From Ignavibacteriales bacterium (GTDB lineage Bacteria > Bacteroidota > Ignavibacteria > Ignavibacteriales > Ignavibacteriaceae): DNA of 7,024 nt. The position numbers and the translations under genes are program-made. The stretch is taken from assembly GCA_027349615.1 (NCBI GenBank), contig DAIEML010000120.1, positions 1 to 7,024 on the forward strand, written 5' to 3'. The notes under the pieces were generated by a model. The model ran no database searches. It had not been told where the DNA came from and saw only the letters and a list, made by a program, of their open reading frames with translations. Shown in pieces: positions 1-5,634 of the stretch (positions within the stretch are counted from its first letter, which is position 1; each line of letters starts with the position of its first letter).

Positions 1-222
1 GTAATAGCATTGCTCAATACGGTCGTGTCATTATATTACTACGTAAAAGTTTTAAAACATATGTTCCTTGATAAGTCAGAAAAGGAAATTCCGGTAATAT
101 CAACTTCATACTCATCAGCAATATTATTGATTGCGATTGTTGCCCCAATTTTAATTTTTGGAGTTTATTTCACTCCATTAGTTGATCTTGCTAAAAGTTC
201 AATTACACTTTTAGGATTTTAG
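1..222 (+). CDS. nuoN: NADH-quinone oxidoreductase subunit N, C-terminal fragment (5' end outside window)
   Basis: The frame is open from base 1 and ends at a TAG stop at 220-222, giving 73 residues of the C-terminus of a proton-pumping complex I membrane subunit. The first visible residues (VIALLNTVVSLYYYVKVLK) match the conserved NuoN pattern of a transmembrane helix that carries several Tyr residues and a Lys and is followed by a short loop. A second hydrophobic helix lies at about residues 38-60, and the protein ends shortly after it, as NuoN does. NuoN is one of the antiporter-like subunits (with NuoL and NuoM) that couple NADH:quinone electron transfer to proton translocation. It is normally the last gene of the nuo operon, and here a strong terminator follows within 20 bases. 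NuoM or an Mrp-type antiporter subunit is the main alternative, but the Tyr-rich helix favours NuoN. Confidence 0.85.
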   Translation, partial: VIALLNTVVSLYYYVKVLKHMFLDKSEKEIPVISTSYSSAILLIAIVAPILIFGVYFTPLVDLAKSSITLLGF

Positions 223-237
223 TAAGGAAATTATACT

Positions 238-273
238 ATAATAAAGCCCGCTTAATATTGCGGGCTTTATTAT
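238..273. terminator. Bidirectional intrinsic terminator between nuoN and the DUF6515-like gene
   Basis: A perfect 14-bp stem (238-251 with 260-273) contains the GC block AAAGCCCGC/GCGGGCTTT and closes on an 8-base AT loop. T-rich sequence follows on both strands. It sits between two convergent genes (nuoN on plus, the secreted protein gene on minus), so it probably terminates both. Confidence 0.93.
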
Positions 274-299
274 TCTAAATATAATTAGATAATAATAAA

Positions 300-764
300 C
301 TAAAATGGTGCATTTACAACAAAATAAAATCTTCCATGAGGATTATATCGATAATATATTCCGCCGAATAAATAAAATCTTACTCCACTGAAGCGAACCA
401 CTTTATAATCTCTTGGAATGTAAGTAACTCTAATTCCCAACGGTGCATTTACCTCTACATAACCTTCAGATCTTCTCTCATAAAATTCACCTCTATGAAA
501 ATAATAGTGATGATCTCTAAATCTAACTTCTCGATAATCGTCCTCACGTTTGCCCCACCTATGTTCATCTTCGTGTTTGTACCATGTATTGCTCTTCCCT
601 TCTTCATGGTGTTCATCCTCATGATGTTTATACCATCCCTCATGACGGCCATTGTCATGGTGTTCCTCTCTACCATCTTGAGCAAAATTATTAGTTGATA
701 ATAAAAGTATAAAACTGGCAATTGCTAATAAGAAATAAATTATTTTCATCTTATTATTTTTCAT
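300..764 (-). CDS. Secreted His/Asp/Glu-rich protein with DUF6515-like repeats
   Basis: This encodes 154 residues. Residues 1-28 form a typical Sec signal peptide: a Lys/Asn-rich start, a hydrophobic core at about 8-22, and cleavage probably after Ala28 (NNFA|QD). Residues 30-78 are very rich in His, Glu, Asp and Arg and hold two copies of a WYKH-(H)-EDEH unit, at 44-52 and 61-68. The C-terminal part contains two related segments of the form Y-F-x-x-G-x-(F/Y)-Y-x-R ... G-(Y/R)-x-x-V-x-A-P, at about 87-108 and 131-153. This pattern is known from DUF6515-type small periplasmic or envelope proteins. The ATG at 764 is supported by a Shine-Dalgarno AAGGA at 772-776, seven bases upstream. The function is unknown. 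The clustered His and acidic residues could bind divalent metals, but that is inference. The gene appears to be transcribed alone, ending at the hairpin at 238-273. Confidence 0.75.
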   Translation of the reverse strand: MKNNKMKIIYFLLAIASFILLLSTNNFAQDGREEHHDNGRHEGWYKHHEDEHHEEGKSNTWYKHEDEHRWGKREDDYREVRFRDHHYYFHRGEFYERRSEGYVEVNAPLGIRVTYIPRDYKVVRFSGVRFYLFGGIYYRYNPHGRFYFVVNAPF

Positions 765-1009
765 AATTGTATCCTTTCACATTAAAAATACTAAATCTAA
801 ACACATTTATTCTAATGCGAAATTAATAAAATGTTTTTATGTAGATGTTAAATAGATCATTGGCATAAATTTTAACACCATATAAACAATTCATCAAATT
901 GGAATATAGTATTTCTATTTTAACAAATTAATTTCGCAATATTATTAAATAATAAATATTTGATTCTGAAGTAATAATTAAATGTTGAAATCAAAATAAA
1001 TGTAAGTAT
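765..1009. other. Intergenic region between the membrane protein gene and the secreted protein gene
   Basis: This very AT-rich 245-base stretch must hold the promoter of the minus-strand secreted protein gene and the 3' end of the upstream membrane protein transcript. I see no convincing terminator hairpin with a U-tract after the stop at 1010, so read-through between the two genes is possible. The only notable structure is a 12-base inverted repeat at 816-827 and 927-938. No supported ORF or RNA gene was found. Confidence 0.5.
816..938. repeat. 12-bp inverted repeat, TGCGAAATTAAT, arms 99 bases apart
   Basis: The sequence TGCGAAATTAAT at 816-827 recurs as its exact reverse complement at 927-938. 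One mismatch outward, two further bases also pair. The arms include the GC-containing core TGCG in an otherwise AT-rich spacer. They could be a pair of regulator sites, the ends of a small decayed element, or chance. I see no coding capacity between the arms. Confidence 0.45.
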
Positions 1010-1705
1010 TTATTTTCTTTTGATAAGATTGCGTTTTATAATCAGATAAATAGATAAGTAAATTGCAATTAATCCGAGTGAAAATATCTCCCAATGAAAA
1101 TAGTTCGGAACATAGCTTGATAACATTTCATTTAAAGAATTATTAGTTTCAATTGAGATAGCATTTCTATCGAAGCCCTTAAAAAATATCATTGCTGAAT
1201 AATCCCAAATAAAAGATGCAAAGATTAATACTGCGCCAAGATATATTAAGAACCATTCGAAAAACTTTAATTTGAGATTCGAATTATGGTTTTCAATGTA
1301 CAATAAAACTGATGCAAGTATTATCATGGTAACAGAAATTATGATTGGAGAAATAACAGGTCCAACCCACGGAATCGGAATTAGGAAGAGAATATCCCAG
1401 GTAAAAAACGAAGACGGCCAATCCAACAAAAGTTTTAGGCCGATATAATAAACAATATCCCATAGTGCAAAGCTCAAAAGGAAATATGAAAAGATTTGTA
1501 ATTTATTTTTGCTGGCTATCCATGCGATTGAAACCAGCATAATTAAAGTACATGTTTCGCGTAATAATTCAACTTTAATTATTTGATTAGAGATTATAGC
1601 TAATGGAAATTTGAATCCGTTTGGATAATATATTTGCCTTAGATAGACAACAACTATAGCTTCAAGAATTCCCATTGCTACAGAATAAATTGATAATAAG
1701 ATCAA
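1010..1705 (-). CDS. Multi-pass integral membrane protein of unknown function
   Basis: This encodes 231 residues from a TTG codon at 1705, and I cannot assign a function. It is strongly hydrophobic with about six predicted membrane segments (roughly 2-22, 51-66, 72-92, 104-134, 149-168 and 205-225). Conserved-looking polar residues lie in or beside them: Glu14 and Arg23 in helix 1, ELLRE at 46-50, WDIVYY at 82-87, a TWD at 102-104 running into a Pro/Trp-rich LIPIPWVGP segment, and HWE at 204-206. The pattern resembles uncharacterised membrane proteins of Bacteroidota and related phyla. The start is uncertain. A good Shine-Dalgarno (GAGGA, 1725-1729) lies 19 bases from the TTG, which is too far, but seven bases from an in-frame ATC at 1717. 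Starting there would add a MKKK-like N-terminus suited to a membrane protein. The gene stands alone, with about 290 bases to trxB upstream. Confidence 0.7.
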   Translation of the reverse strand: MILLSIYSVAMGILEAIVVVYLRQIYYPNGFKFPLAIISNQIIKVELLRETCTLIMLVSIAWIASKNKLQIFSYFLLSFALWDIVYYIGLKLLLDWPSSFFTWDILFLIPIPWVGPVISPIIISVTMIILASVLLYIENHNSNLKLKFFEWFLIYLGAVLIFASFIWDYSAMIFFKGFDRNAISIETNNSLNEMLSSYVPNYFHWEIFSLGLIAIYLSIYLIIKRNLIKRK

Positions 1706-1722
1706 TTTCTTTTTGATATTTA

Positions 1723-1729
1723 TTTCCTC
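1723..1729 (-). promoter_or_regulatory. Ribosome binding site of the membrane protein gene, placed for an upstream start
   Basis: On the minus strand the sequence reads GAGGAAA. Its 3' side is 7 bases from the in-frame codon ATC (1717-1715) and 19 bases from the TTG at 1705. The only nearby ATG (1730-1732) is in another frame and stops after three codons. The site therefore argues for initiation upstream of the TTG, perhaps at a non-canonical codon. Confidence 0.5.
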
Positions 1730-1935
1730 ATAAAAGTATTTTTAGAATATTATTTTATAATGGGAAAATTAAATCGGATACAATTCCAATTATCAAGTAA
1801 ATATTATTATGAACTTGTTAGAATTTAATTAAATTTGCTTCAGTATCAATTATAAAAGTATCTAACGTTATAAATAAATTATAAATTTATTTTCCACCAA
1901 ATAAAATTTAAATTTTATTTTTTTCAGTCAATAAT
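1730..1935. other. AT-rich spacer upstream of the membrane protein gene, with two AT-only palindromes
   Basis: This stretch lies between the trxB terminator and the membrane protein gene and should hold that gene's promoter. Two all-A/T palindromes are visible. A 9-bp stem, 1872-1880 with 1884-1892, closes on ATA, and a perfect 22-base palindrome spans 1899-1920, centred on TTTAAA and followed by a run of T. I see no ORF, and I cannot place -35 and -10 boxes confidently. Confidence 0.4.
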
Positions 1936-1973
1936 AAAAAAAAGGAGCTACTAAAAATTTAGTTAGCTCCTTT
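1936..1973 (-). terminator. Intrinsic terminator of the trx-trxB operon
   Basis: A 10-bp perfect stem (AAAGGAGCTA at 1941-1950 with TAGCTCCTTT at 1964-1973) can extend inward by five more pairs around a one-base bulge. On the minus strand it is followed by a run of eight T. It begins 24 bases past the trxB stop, as expected for the operon end. Confidence 0.93.
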
Positions 1974-1997
1974 AATATCAGAATCTAAGTAATATTT

Positions 1998-2942
1998 CTA
2001 AACTTGATTAAGAACTTTCAAATTATTAACAAACTCTACTGCACTTAAAGCTGCAATTGTTCCATCCGCAACAGAAGTAGTTATCTGTCGATATCTTTTC
2101 TTAATTGAATCTCCCGCTGCAAATACTCCAGTTACATTAGTTTCGAGATTTTCTTTTGTAATAATTTCATTCCATTGATTTAATTCAATCAAACCCTTAA
2201 ACATTTCAGTATTGGGTTTGTAACCAATGAAAATGAAAACACCATCAATATATATCTCAAAAATTTCTTTAGTTCTTTGATTTTGAATTCTAACCTTTTT
2301 TAAAGAATCTGAGCCTATAAATTCTATTATCTTTGATTCCATAATAAAACTTATTTTAGAATTCTTTCTTGCTTCTTCAACAGCTTGCGGGAAAGCTTGA
2401 AAATTATCAAACTGATGTACAATAGTTACTGAAGTCGCATATTTAGTTAAAGATACTGCTTCTTCAAGCGCAGAATTTCCGCCGCCTACAACAATTATAT
2501 TTTTATCCTGGAAAAAATCCCCGTCACAAGTTGCGCAATATGAAATTCCTTTACCTTTAAATATTTCTTCGCCAGTAACTCCTAATGATCTTGAGCGGCC
2601 GCCAGTGGCAATAATTATTGCATTGGCAGAGTAAACATCTTTATTATTAACTTCAACAGTTTTGATATCCCCCTCTATATTAAGATTAGTAATCTTTAGA
2701 TTTGATTTAATTTTACATCCGAAATTTTTTGCCTGATTCTTCATGATATTTGCCAGCTCATAACCGCTGACACTTTCAACTCCTGGATAATTAGCAATCT
2801 CATGAGTTAAAATCATTTGTCCCCCGGCAGTTCCTTCATTTAATATTAGAGTATTCATCTTAGCTCGCGATAAATAAATTCCTGCCGTTAAACCGGCAGG
2901 TCCGCCTCCAATAACAATAACATCAAAATTATAATTGTCCAT
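1998..2942 (-). CDS. trxB: Thioredoxin-disulfide reductase with atypical pyridine-nucleotide motif
   Basis: This 314-residue flavoprotein is of usual TrxB length. It would pass electrons from a reduced cofactor through FAD and a CxxC disulfide to thioredoxin in the cytoplasm. The FAD-binding loop is GGGPAG at 12-17, the central ATGG motif is at 112-115, the redox centre C136-A-T-C139 is followed by DGDFF, the second nucleotide loop is VVGGGNSALEEA at 151-162, and the closing FAD motif GVFAAGD is at 272-278. The oddity is at 176-183. Where NADPH-dependent enzymes carry HRRDxFRA, this protein has HQFDNFQA, so all three Arg residues that usually contact the 2'-phosphate are absent. NADH or another donor is plausible, but that is inference. 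The gene starts 28 bases after the stop of the atypical thioredoxin gene and probably shares its transcript. No Shine-Dalgarno is visible, only an A/T-rich leader. Confidence 0.93.
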   Translation of the reverse strand: MDNYNFDVIVIGGGPAGLTAGIYLSRAKMNTLILNEGTAGGQMILTHEIANYPGVESVSGYELANIMKNQAKNFGCKIKSNLKITNLNIEGDIKTVEVNNKDVYSANAIIIATGGRSRSLGVTGEEIFKGKGISYCATCDGDFFQDKNIIVVGGGNSALEEAVSLTKYATSVTIVHQFDNFQAFPQAVEEARKNSKISFIMESKIIEFIGSDSLKKVRIQNQRTKEIFEIYIDGVFIFIGYKPNTEMFKGLIELNQWNEIITKENLETNVTGVFAAGDSIKKRYRQITTSVADGTIAALSAVEFVNNLKVLNQV

Positions 2943-2970
2943 ATAAATATTTAAATATTATTCGTTAATA

Positions 2971-3318
2971 TTATTCTTTACCAAAATTCTTGTTTAATAT
3001 ATCTGTTACTTGTTCCATCGTTTGAATACTACTTGTAGCTTTAACAACTTTTCCGTTTTTGAAATAAACAGTAAAAGGAATTCCATAAAAGTTGCTGCAT
3101 TCTTGTAAATTTGTAATAACGTGTGAATGAGGAGCGTCAAATTCTAAATCTCTAAATGCAACGTGTTTATATTCACCTTCTATCTCTTCCATTATCCCAT
3201 ATACCGGAATACACATTGGCCCCATTCTTCCGCAGCAAATCATAACATTTTCATTTTGTTCAATAACATTTTTGAATTCTTGTTCGGATAAGATGTGTTT
3301 AAGATTTGTTCGTAACAT
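2971..3318 (-). CDS. Atypical thioredoxin-like protein with CC-x6-C active-site region
   Basis: This encodes 115 residues, close to thioredoxin length. The thioredoxin fold is suggested by the order of elements: an N-terminal helix, a strand (VMI) running into the active-site loop, a following helix (PVYGIMEEIEGEY), a strand (HVAFRDLEF), the cis-Pro loop GIPFTVYF with Pro81, then KNGKVV and a C-terminal helix. The usual WCGPC is replaced by C28-C29-G-R-M-G-P-M-C36-I-P, so GP and a distal Cys remain but a Met occupies the place of the nucleophilic Cys. A further Cys lies at 74, just before the cis-Pro loop. I recall similar proteins beside thioredoxin reductases in anaerobes, but could not search. 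The ATG at 3318 has an AAAGG (3325-3329) six bases upstream. It is the first gene of a pair with trxB, which is probably its reductase. Confidence 0.85.
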   Translation of the reverse strand: MLRTNLKHILSEQEFKNVIEQNENVMICCGRMGPMCIPVYGIMEEIEGEYKHVAFRDLEFDAPHSHVITNLQECSNFYGIPFTVYFKNGKVVKATSSIQTMEQVTDILNKNFGKE

Positions 3319-3530
3319 TTTCTACCTTTCTAATTTTAGTTTAATTATTTTATTTGAATAAAATTATTTTTAGAGCTTTATAATTCGATGGTTGAAATAG
3401 AATTTGGTTTCAATAGTTTCTAAATAAAGTGCGAATTTTTTTAACTTTTAGAATTATCACCAAGAATTGAATCTTGAAAATCAAATAGATAGTTTTGTTT
3501 TAGATATAAACTTAAATAAGTATTAAGGCA
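3319..3530. promoter_or_regulatory. Divergent intergenic region with promoters for trx-trxB (-) and the desulfurase series (+)
   Basis: This 212-base AT-rich region lies between genes that point away from each other, so it must carry promoters in both directions unless transcription enters from elsewhere. A small inverted repeat, TTGAAA (3392-3397) and TTTCAA (3408-3413), is the only symmetric element noticed and could be an operator. A TTGAAA at 3474-3479 and a TATAAA at 3505-3510 lie upstream of the desulfurase gene, but their spacing (25 bases) is too long for a standard sigma-70 promoter. Exact promoters are not assigned. Confidence 0.4.
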
Positions 3531-4706
3531 ATGAAATTCCCGATTTATTTAGATAATCATGCTACTACACAAGTTGATCCCGAAGTATTTGAGGCGATGA
3601 AACCTTACTTCCTAGATAAGTTTGGAAATGCATCAAGTAAAAATCATTCATTCGGATGGGAAGCTGAAAGTGCTGTTGAATATTCAAGAAAGATAATTGC
3701 TAATTTTATTAATGCTGATTCTAAAGAAATATTTTTTACAAGCGGAGCGACTGAATCTATAAACCTTGCTCATATTGGAATTGCCGAAGCCTACTCTAAT
3801 AAAGGATATCATATAATTTCATCAGTTACAGAACACAGTGCCAGCTATGATTCACTTTTGATGCTGGAGAAAAAAGGTTTCGAAGTTACTTTCCTACCAG
3901 TGGATCAAAATGGTTTAATTGATTTGGAGCAGCTAAAAAATTCTATCTCGGATAGAACAATTTTAGTATCAATAATGACTGCAAACAATGAAATCGGAAC
4001 TATAAATAACATATCTGAAATTGGAAGAATTTGCAAAACAAATGGAGTCATTTTTCATACTGATGCTACACAAGCTATTGGCAAAATTCCAATCGACGTT
4101 GAAGAAAACAATATTGATCTAGCTTCATTCTCTTCGCATAAAATTTATGGACCAAAAGGAATTGGTGGGATTTATATTCGAAGTAAGAATCCTAAAATTA
4201 AAATTATACCTCAAATATTTGGAGGTAAACAAGAAAATAATATTCGACCTGGTACATTAAATGTTTCAGGTATTGTTGGGTTTGGCAAAGCTGTAGAGAT
4301 ATGTTCCAAGTTGATGGATAATGAATTTCACATGATTAAATTATTACGAGATAAATTATTAAACGGAATAATTTCAAATTTGGAAGATGTTTCAATAAAT
4401 GGAACCATGGAAAATCGCCTGCCGAACAATTTGAATTTATTATTTAAATATGTAAGGTCTAACGACTTTTTGTCGAACTTAAAAGAGATTGCTGTTTCAA
4501 CAGGCTCAGCATGCAACTCATCAACTTTAAAACCTAGTAGAATATTGAAAGCAATTGGTTTGTCAGATGAGCAAGCAAATTCATCAATAAGAATCGGGCT
4601 AGGAAGATTTAATACGGAAGAAGAAATAGATTTTTCAATAAATAAAATTGTGGAAGTCGTAAATTATTTAAGAAACATTTCTATCGAAAAGAAATTAAAG
4701 ATGTAA
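3531..4706 (+). CDS. iscS: Cysteine desulfurase, NifS/IscS type
   Basis: This 391-residue class-V aminotransferase-fold enzyme would convert L-cysteine to alanine and hand the sulfur, as a persulfide, to Fe-S cluster or other sulfur-using pathways. It uses pyridoxal phosphate. The N-terminal YLDNHATT (6-13), SGATESIN (71-78) and TEHSA (100-104, His102 stacking on the cofactor) are present. Asp178 and Gln181 lie in HTDATQA, and the cofactor Lys204 lies in [16 protein letters not shown] is at 239-244, and the catalytic Cys328 lies in STGSACNSS. The C-terminus [16 protein letters not shown] is typical of the NifS/IscS group (group I) rather than SufS. The length and the Cys328 position agree with E. 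coli IscS. The ATG at 3531 has only a poorly spaced AAGG before it. It leads a plus-strand series with an unknown gene, an A-type carrier and sod, separated by gaps of about 90-130 bases. No scaffold gene (IscU/NifU) is nearby. NifS rather than IscS naming is equally possible. Confidence 0.93.
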   Translation: MKFPIYLDNHATTQVDPEVFEAMKPYFLDKFGNASSKNHSFGWEAESAVEYSRKIIANFINADSKEIFFTSGATESINLAHIGIAEAYSNKGYHIISSVTEHSASYDSLLMLEKKGFEVTFLPVDQNGLIDLEQLKNSISDRTILVSIMTANNEIGTINNISEIGRICKTNGVIFHTDATQAIGKIPIDVEENNIDLASFSSHKIYGPKGIGGIYIRSKNPKIKIIPQIFGGKQENNIRPGTLNVSGIVGFGKAVEICSKLMDNEFHMIKLLRDKLLNGIISNLEDVSINGTMENRLPNNLNLLFKYVRSNDFLSNLKEIAVSTGSACNSSTLKPSRILKAIGLSDEQANSSIRIGLGRFNTEEEIDFSINKIVEVVNYLRNISIEKKLKM

Positions 4707-4799
4707 TTTTTCTATTTATGTTATACTTTATTAAATTAGAACATTCTTAGAATTTCTTTATATACAAAAATTATTACAAATAAAGAACAGGTCAGCTAC

Positions 4800-5087
4800 G
4801 TGGATTATATAAATTTAATTACAAATGACTATAAAATTTTTCTACAATTTTTAAAAGCTAAATATCCAATGTTTCATAATTCAAATTTTTTCTTCAGAGA
4901 TCTTCAATTTGGAATAGTGAAATATCTTGAAAATAAAGGATTAAAAATTAGATTCGGCGATGCAGAAATATTAGCAAAAAGAATTGGTACTTTTTTAGAA
5001 GAGCAGGGAATTTTTATAAAAGTTAATCAAAATGCATGGAGATTAAATTTCCCGGAATTTGTGATATCTGTTCCAGAAAAATCATAA
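4800..5087 (+). CDS. Small protein of unknown function between cysteine desulfurase and A-type carrier
   Basis: This encodes 95 residues from a GTG start. An ACAGG (4787-4791) lies eight bases upstream, and no ATG occurs in frame before residue 24. I do not recognise a characterised family. The sequence looks like a compact soluble alpha/beta domain. An amphipathic N-terminal helix is followed by KYPMFHNSNFFFRDLQFGI (21-39) with many aromatics, a helix with KYLENKGLKIRFGDAEIL (41-58), a further helix (EILAKRIGTFLEEQG), and a closing strand pair with Trp80 and NFPEF at 83-87. The helix-helix-strand-strand outline could be a winged-helix-like fold, which is weak inference. There is no signal peptide, membrane helix or Cys, so it is unlikely to carry sulfur or a cluster by Cys ligation. 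Its place between iscS and iscA suggests a link to Fe-S or sulfur metabolism, but neighbouring position is the only evidence. Confidence 0.72.
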   Translation: MDYINLITNDYKIFLQFLKAKYPMFHNSNFFFRDLQFGIVKYLENKGLKIRFGDAEILAKRIGTFLEEQGIFIKVNQNAWRLNFPEFVISVPEKS

Positions 5088-5162
5088 GTGAAGCATAACT
5101 TTATAAAAGTGATTTAAAACTTAACAAGTTAGTATTATTTTTTTCATATTTAGTCCATAAAT

Positions 5163-5167
5163 AAGGA
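5163..5167 (+). promoter_or_regulatory. iscA: Ribosome binding site deciding the iscA start
   Basis: The AAGGA at 5163-5167 is eight bases from the ATG at 5176 but only two bases from the in-frame GTG at 5170. It therefore supports the ATG as the start, shortening the longest reading frame by two codons. Confidence 0.7.
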
Positions 5168-5175
5168 ATGTGCAA

Positions 5176-5526
5176 ATGGATAATGTTCAATTTGAAACTG
5201 AAATTTCAATTACAGATAAAGCTGCAAGCGAAGTAAAAAATATTATGAATGAAAATAATGTTCCAGAAAATTTCGGACTTAGAGTCAGTGTTAAAGGCGG
5301 CGGATGCTCTGGATTAACTTATTCTCTTGGATTTGATGCCGATAAAAAAGAAGGTGATACTATTATTGAACAAAAAGGTATTAAGTTATTTGTTGACGGT
5401 AAAAGTTTATTCTATTTATCGGGAACTGAATTAGATTTTACTGACGGTTTAAATGGTAAAGGATTTATATTTAATAATCCTAACGCCACAAAAACTTGCG
5501 GATGCGGTGAATCTTTTAGCGTGTAA
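5176..5526 (+). CDS. iscA: A-type iron-sulfur cluster carrier (HesB/IscA/ErpA family)
   Basis: This encodes 116 residues from ATG 5176, chosen because the Shine-Dalgarno AAGGA is correctly spaced for it. A-type carriers bind an Fe-S cluster or iron between protomers through three conserved Cys and deliver clusters to client enzymes. All three are present: Cys44 in KGGGCSGLTYSLGF, and Cys108 and Cys110 in KTCGCGESF near the C-terminus. The 64-residue spacing from the first to the second Cys equals that of E. coli IscA (35 to 99). The conserved central GTELDFTDGLNGKGFIFNNPNA segment at 83-104 is also typical. The gene follows the cysteine desulfurase and the 95-residue unknown, which fits a cluster-assembly role. 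Whether it acts as IscA, ErpA or SufA cannot be told from the sequence. Clients may include the complex I subunits encoded to the left. Confidence 0.93.
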   Translation: MDNVQFETEISITDKAASEVKNIMNENNVPENFGLRVSVKGGGCSGLTYSLGFDADKKEGDTIIEQKGIKLFVDGKSLFYLSGTELDFTDGLNGKGFIFNNPNATKTCGCGESFSV

Positions 5527-5624
5527 GTATTCTTTTTTAGCGATATAAATCACTATATAAAATTTCAATTGAATCCTTATTTCATTCTTATCATTTCACA
5601 GAAAAATAATAATAATTAATTAAT

Positions 5625-5629
5625 GGAGA
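5625..5629 (+). promoter_or_regulatory. sodA: Ribosome binding site deciding the sod start
   Basis: GGAGA at 5625-5629 lies six bases before the ATG at 5635. It overlaps the in-frame ATG at 5623, which therefore has no ribosome site of its own. Translation from 5635 gives [18 protein letters not shown], the normal SOD N-terminus. Confidence 0.8.
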
Positions 5630-5634
5630 ACAAA

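Noticed and set aside
495..698. Plus-strand hydrophobic reading frame of 67 codons
   Set aside because: It is the antisense of the His/Glu-rich segment of the secreted protein gene. Its hydrophobicity comes from reading GAA/GAT/CAT-rich codons in reverse, and it has no ribosome site.
455..721. Minus-strand 88-codon frame overlapping the secreted protein gene
   Set aside because: It is an alternative frame of the same strand, with Met/Thr/Ile-rich composition from ATG/ACA repeats. The overlapping frame has a signal peptide and a recognisable domain instead.
2946..2959. AT-only 14-base palindrome AATATTTAAATATT just upstream of trxB
   Set aside because: It is short, without GC pairs, and of a kind expected by chance in this composition. 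It was not treated as an operator.
4743..4753. Odd-length palindrome ATTCTTAGAAT upstream of the 95-residue gene, considered as a Fur/PerR-type site
   Set aside because: Only five bases per arm, and no match to the 7-1-7 Fur or PerR consensus.
5118..5142. Small inverted repeat AACTT/AAGTT followed by a T-run between the 95-residue gene and iscA
   Set aside because: The stem is only about five A/T-rich pairs, too weak to call a terminator in AT-rich DNA.
5623..5634. Upstream in-frame ATG for superoxide dismutase
   Set aside because: It overlaps the ribosome binding site of the ATG at 5635 and has none of its own. The shorter N-terminus is the usual family start.
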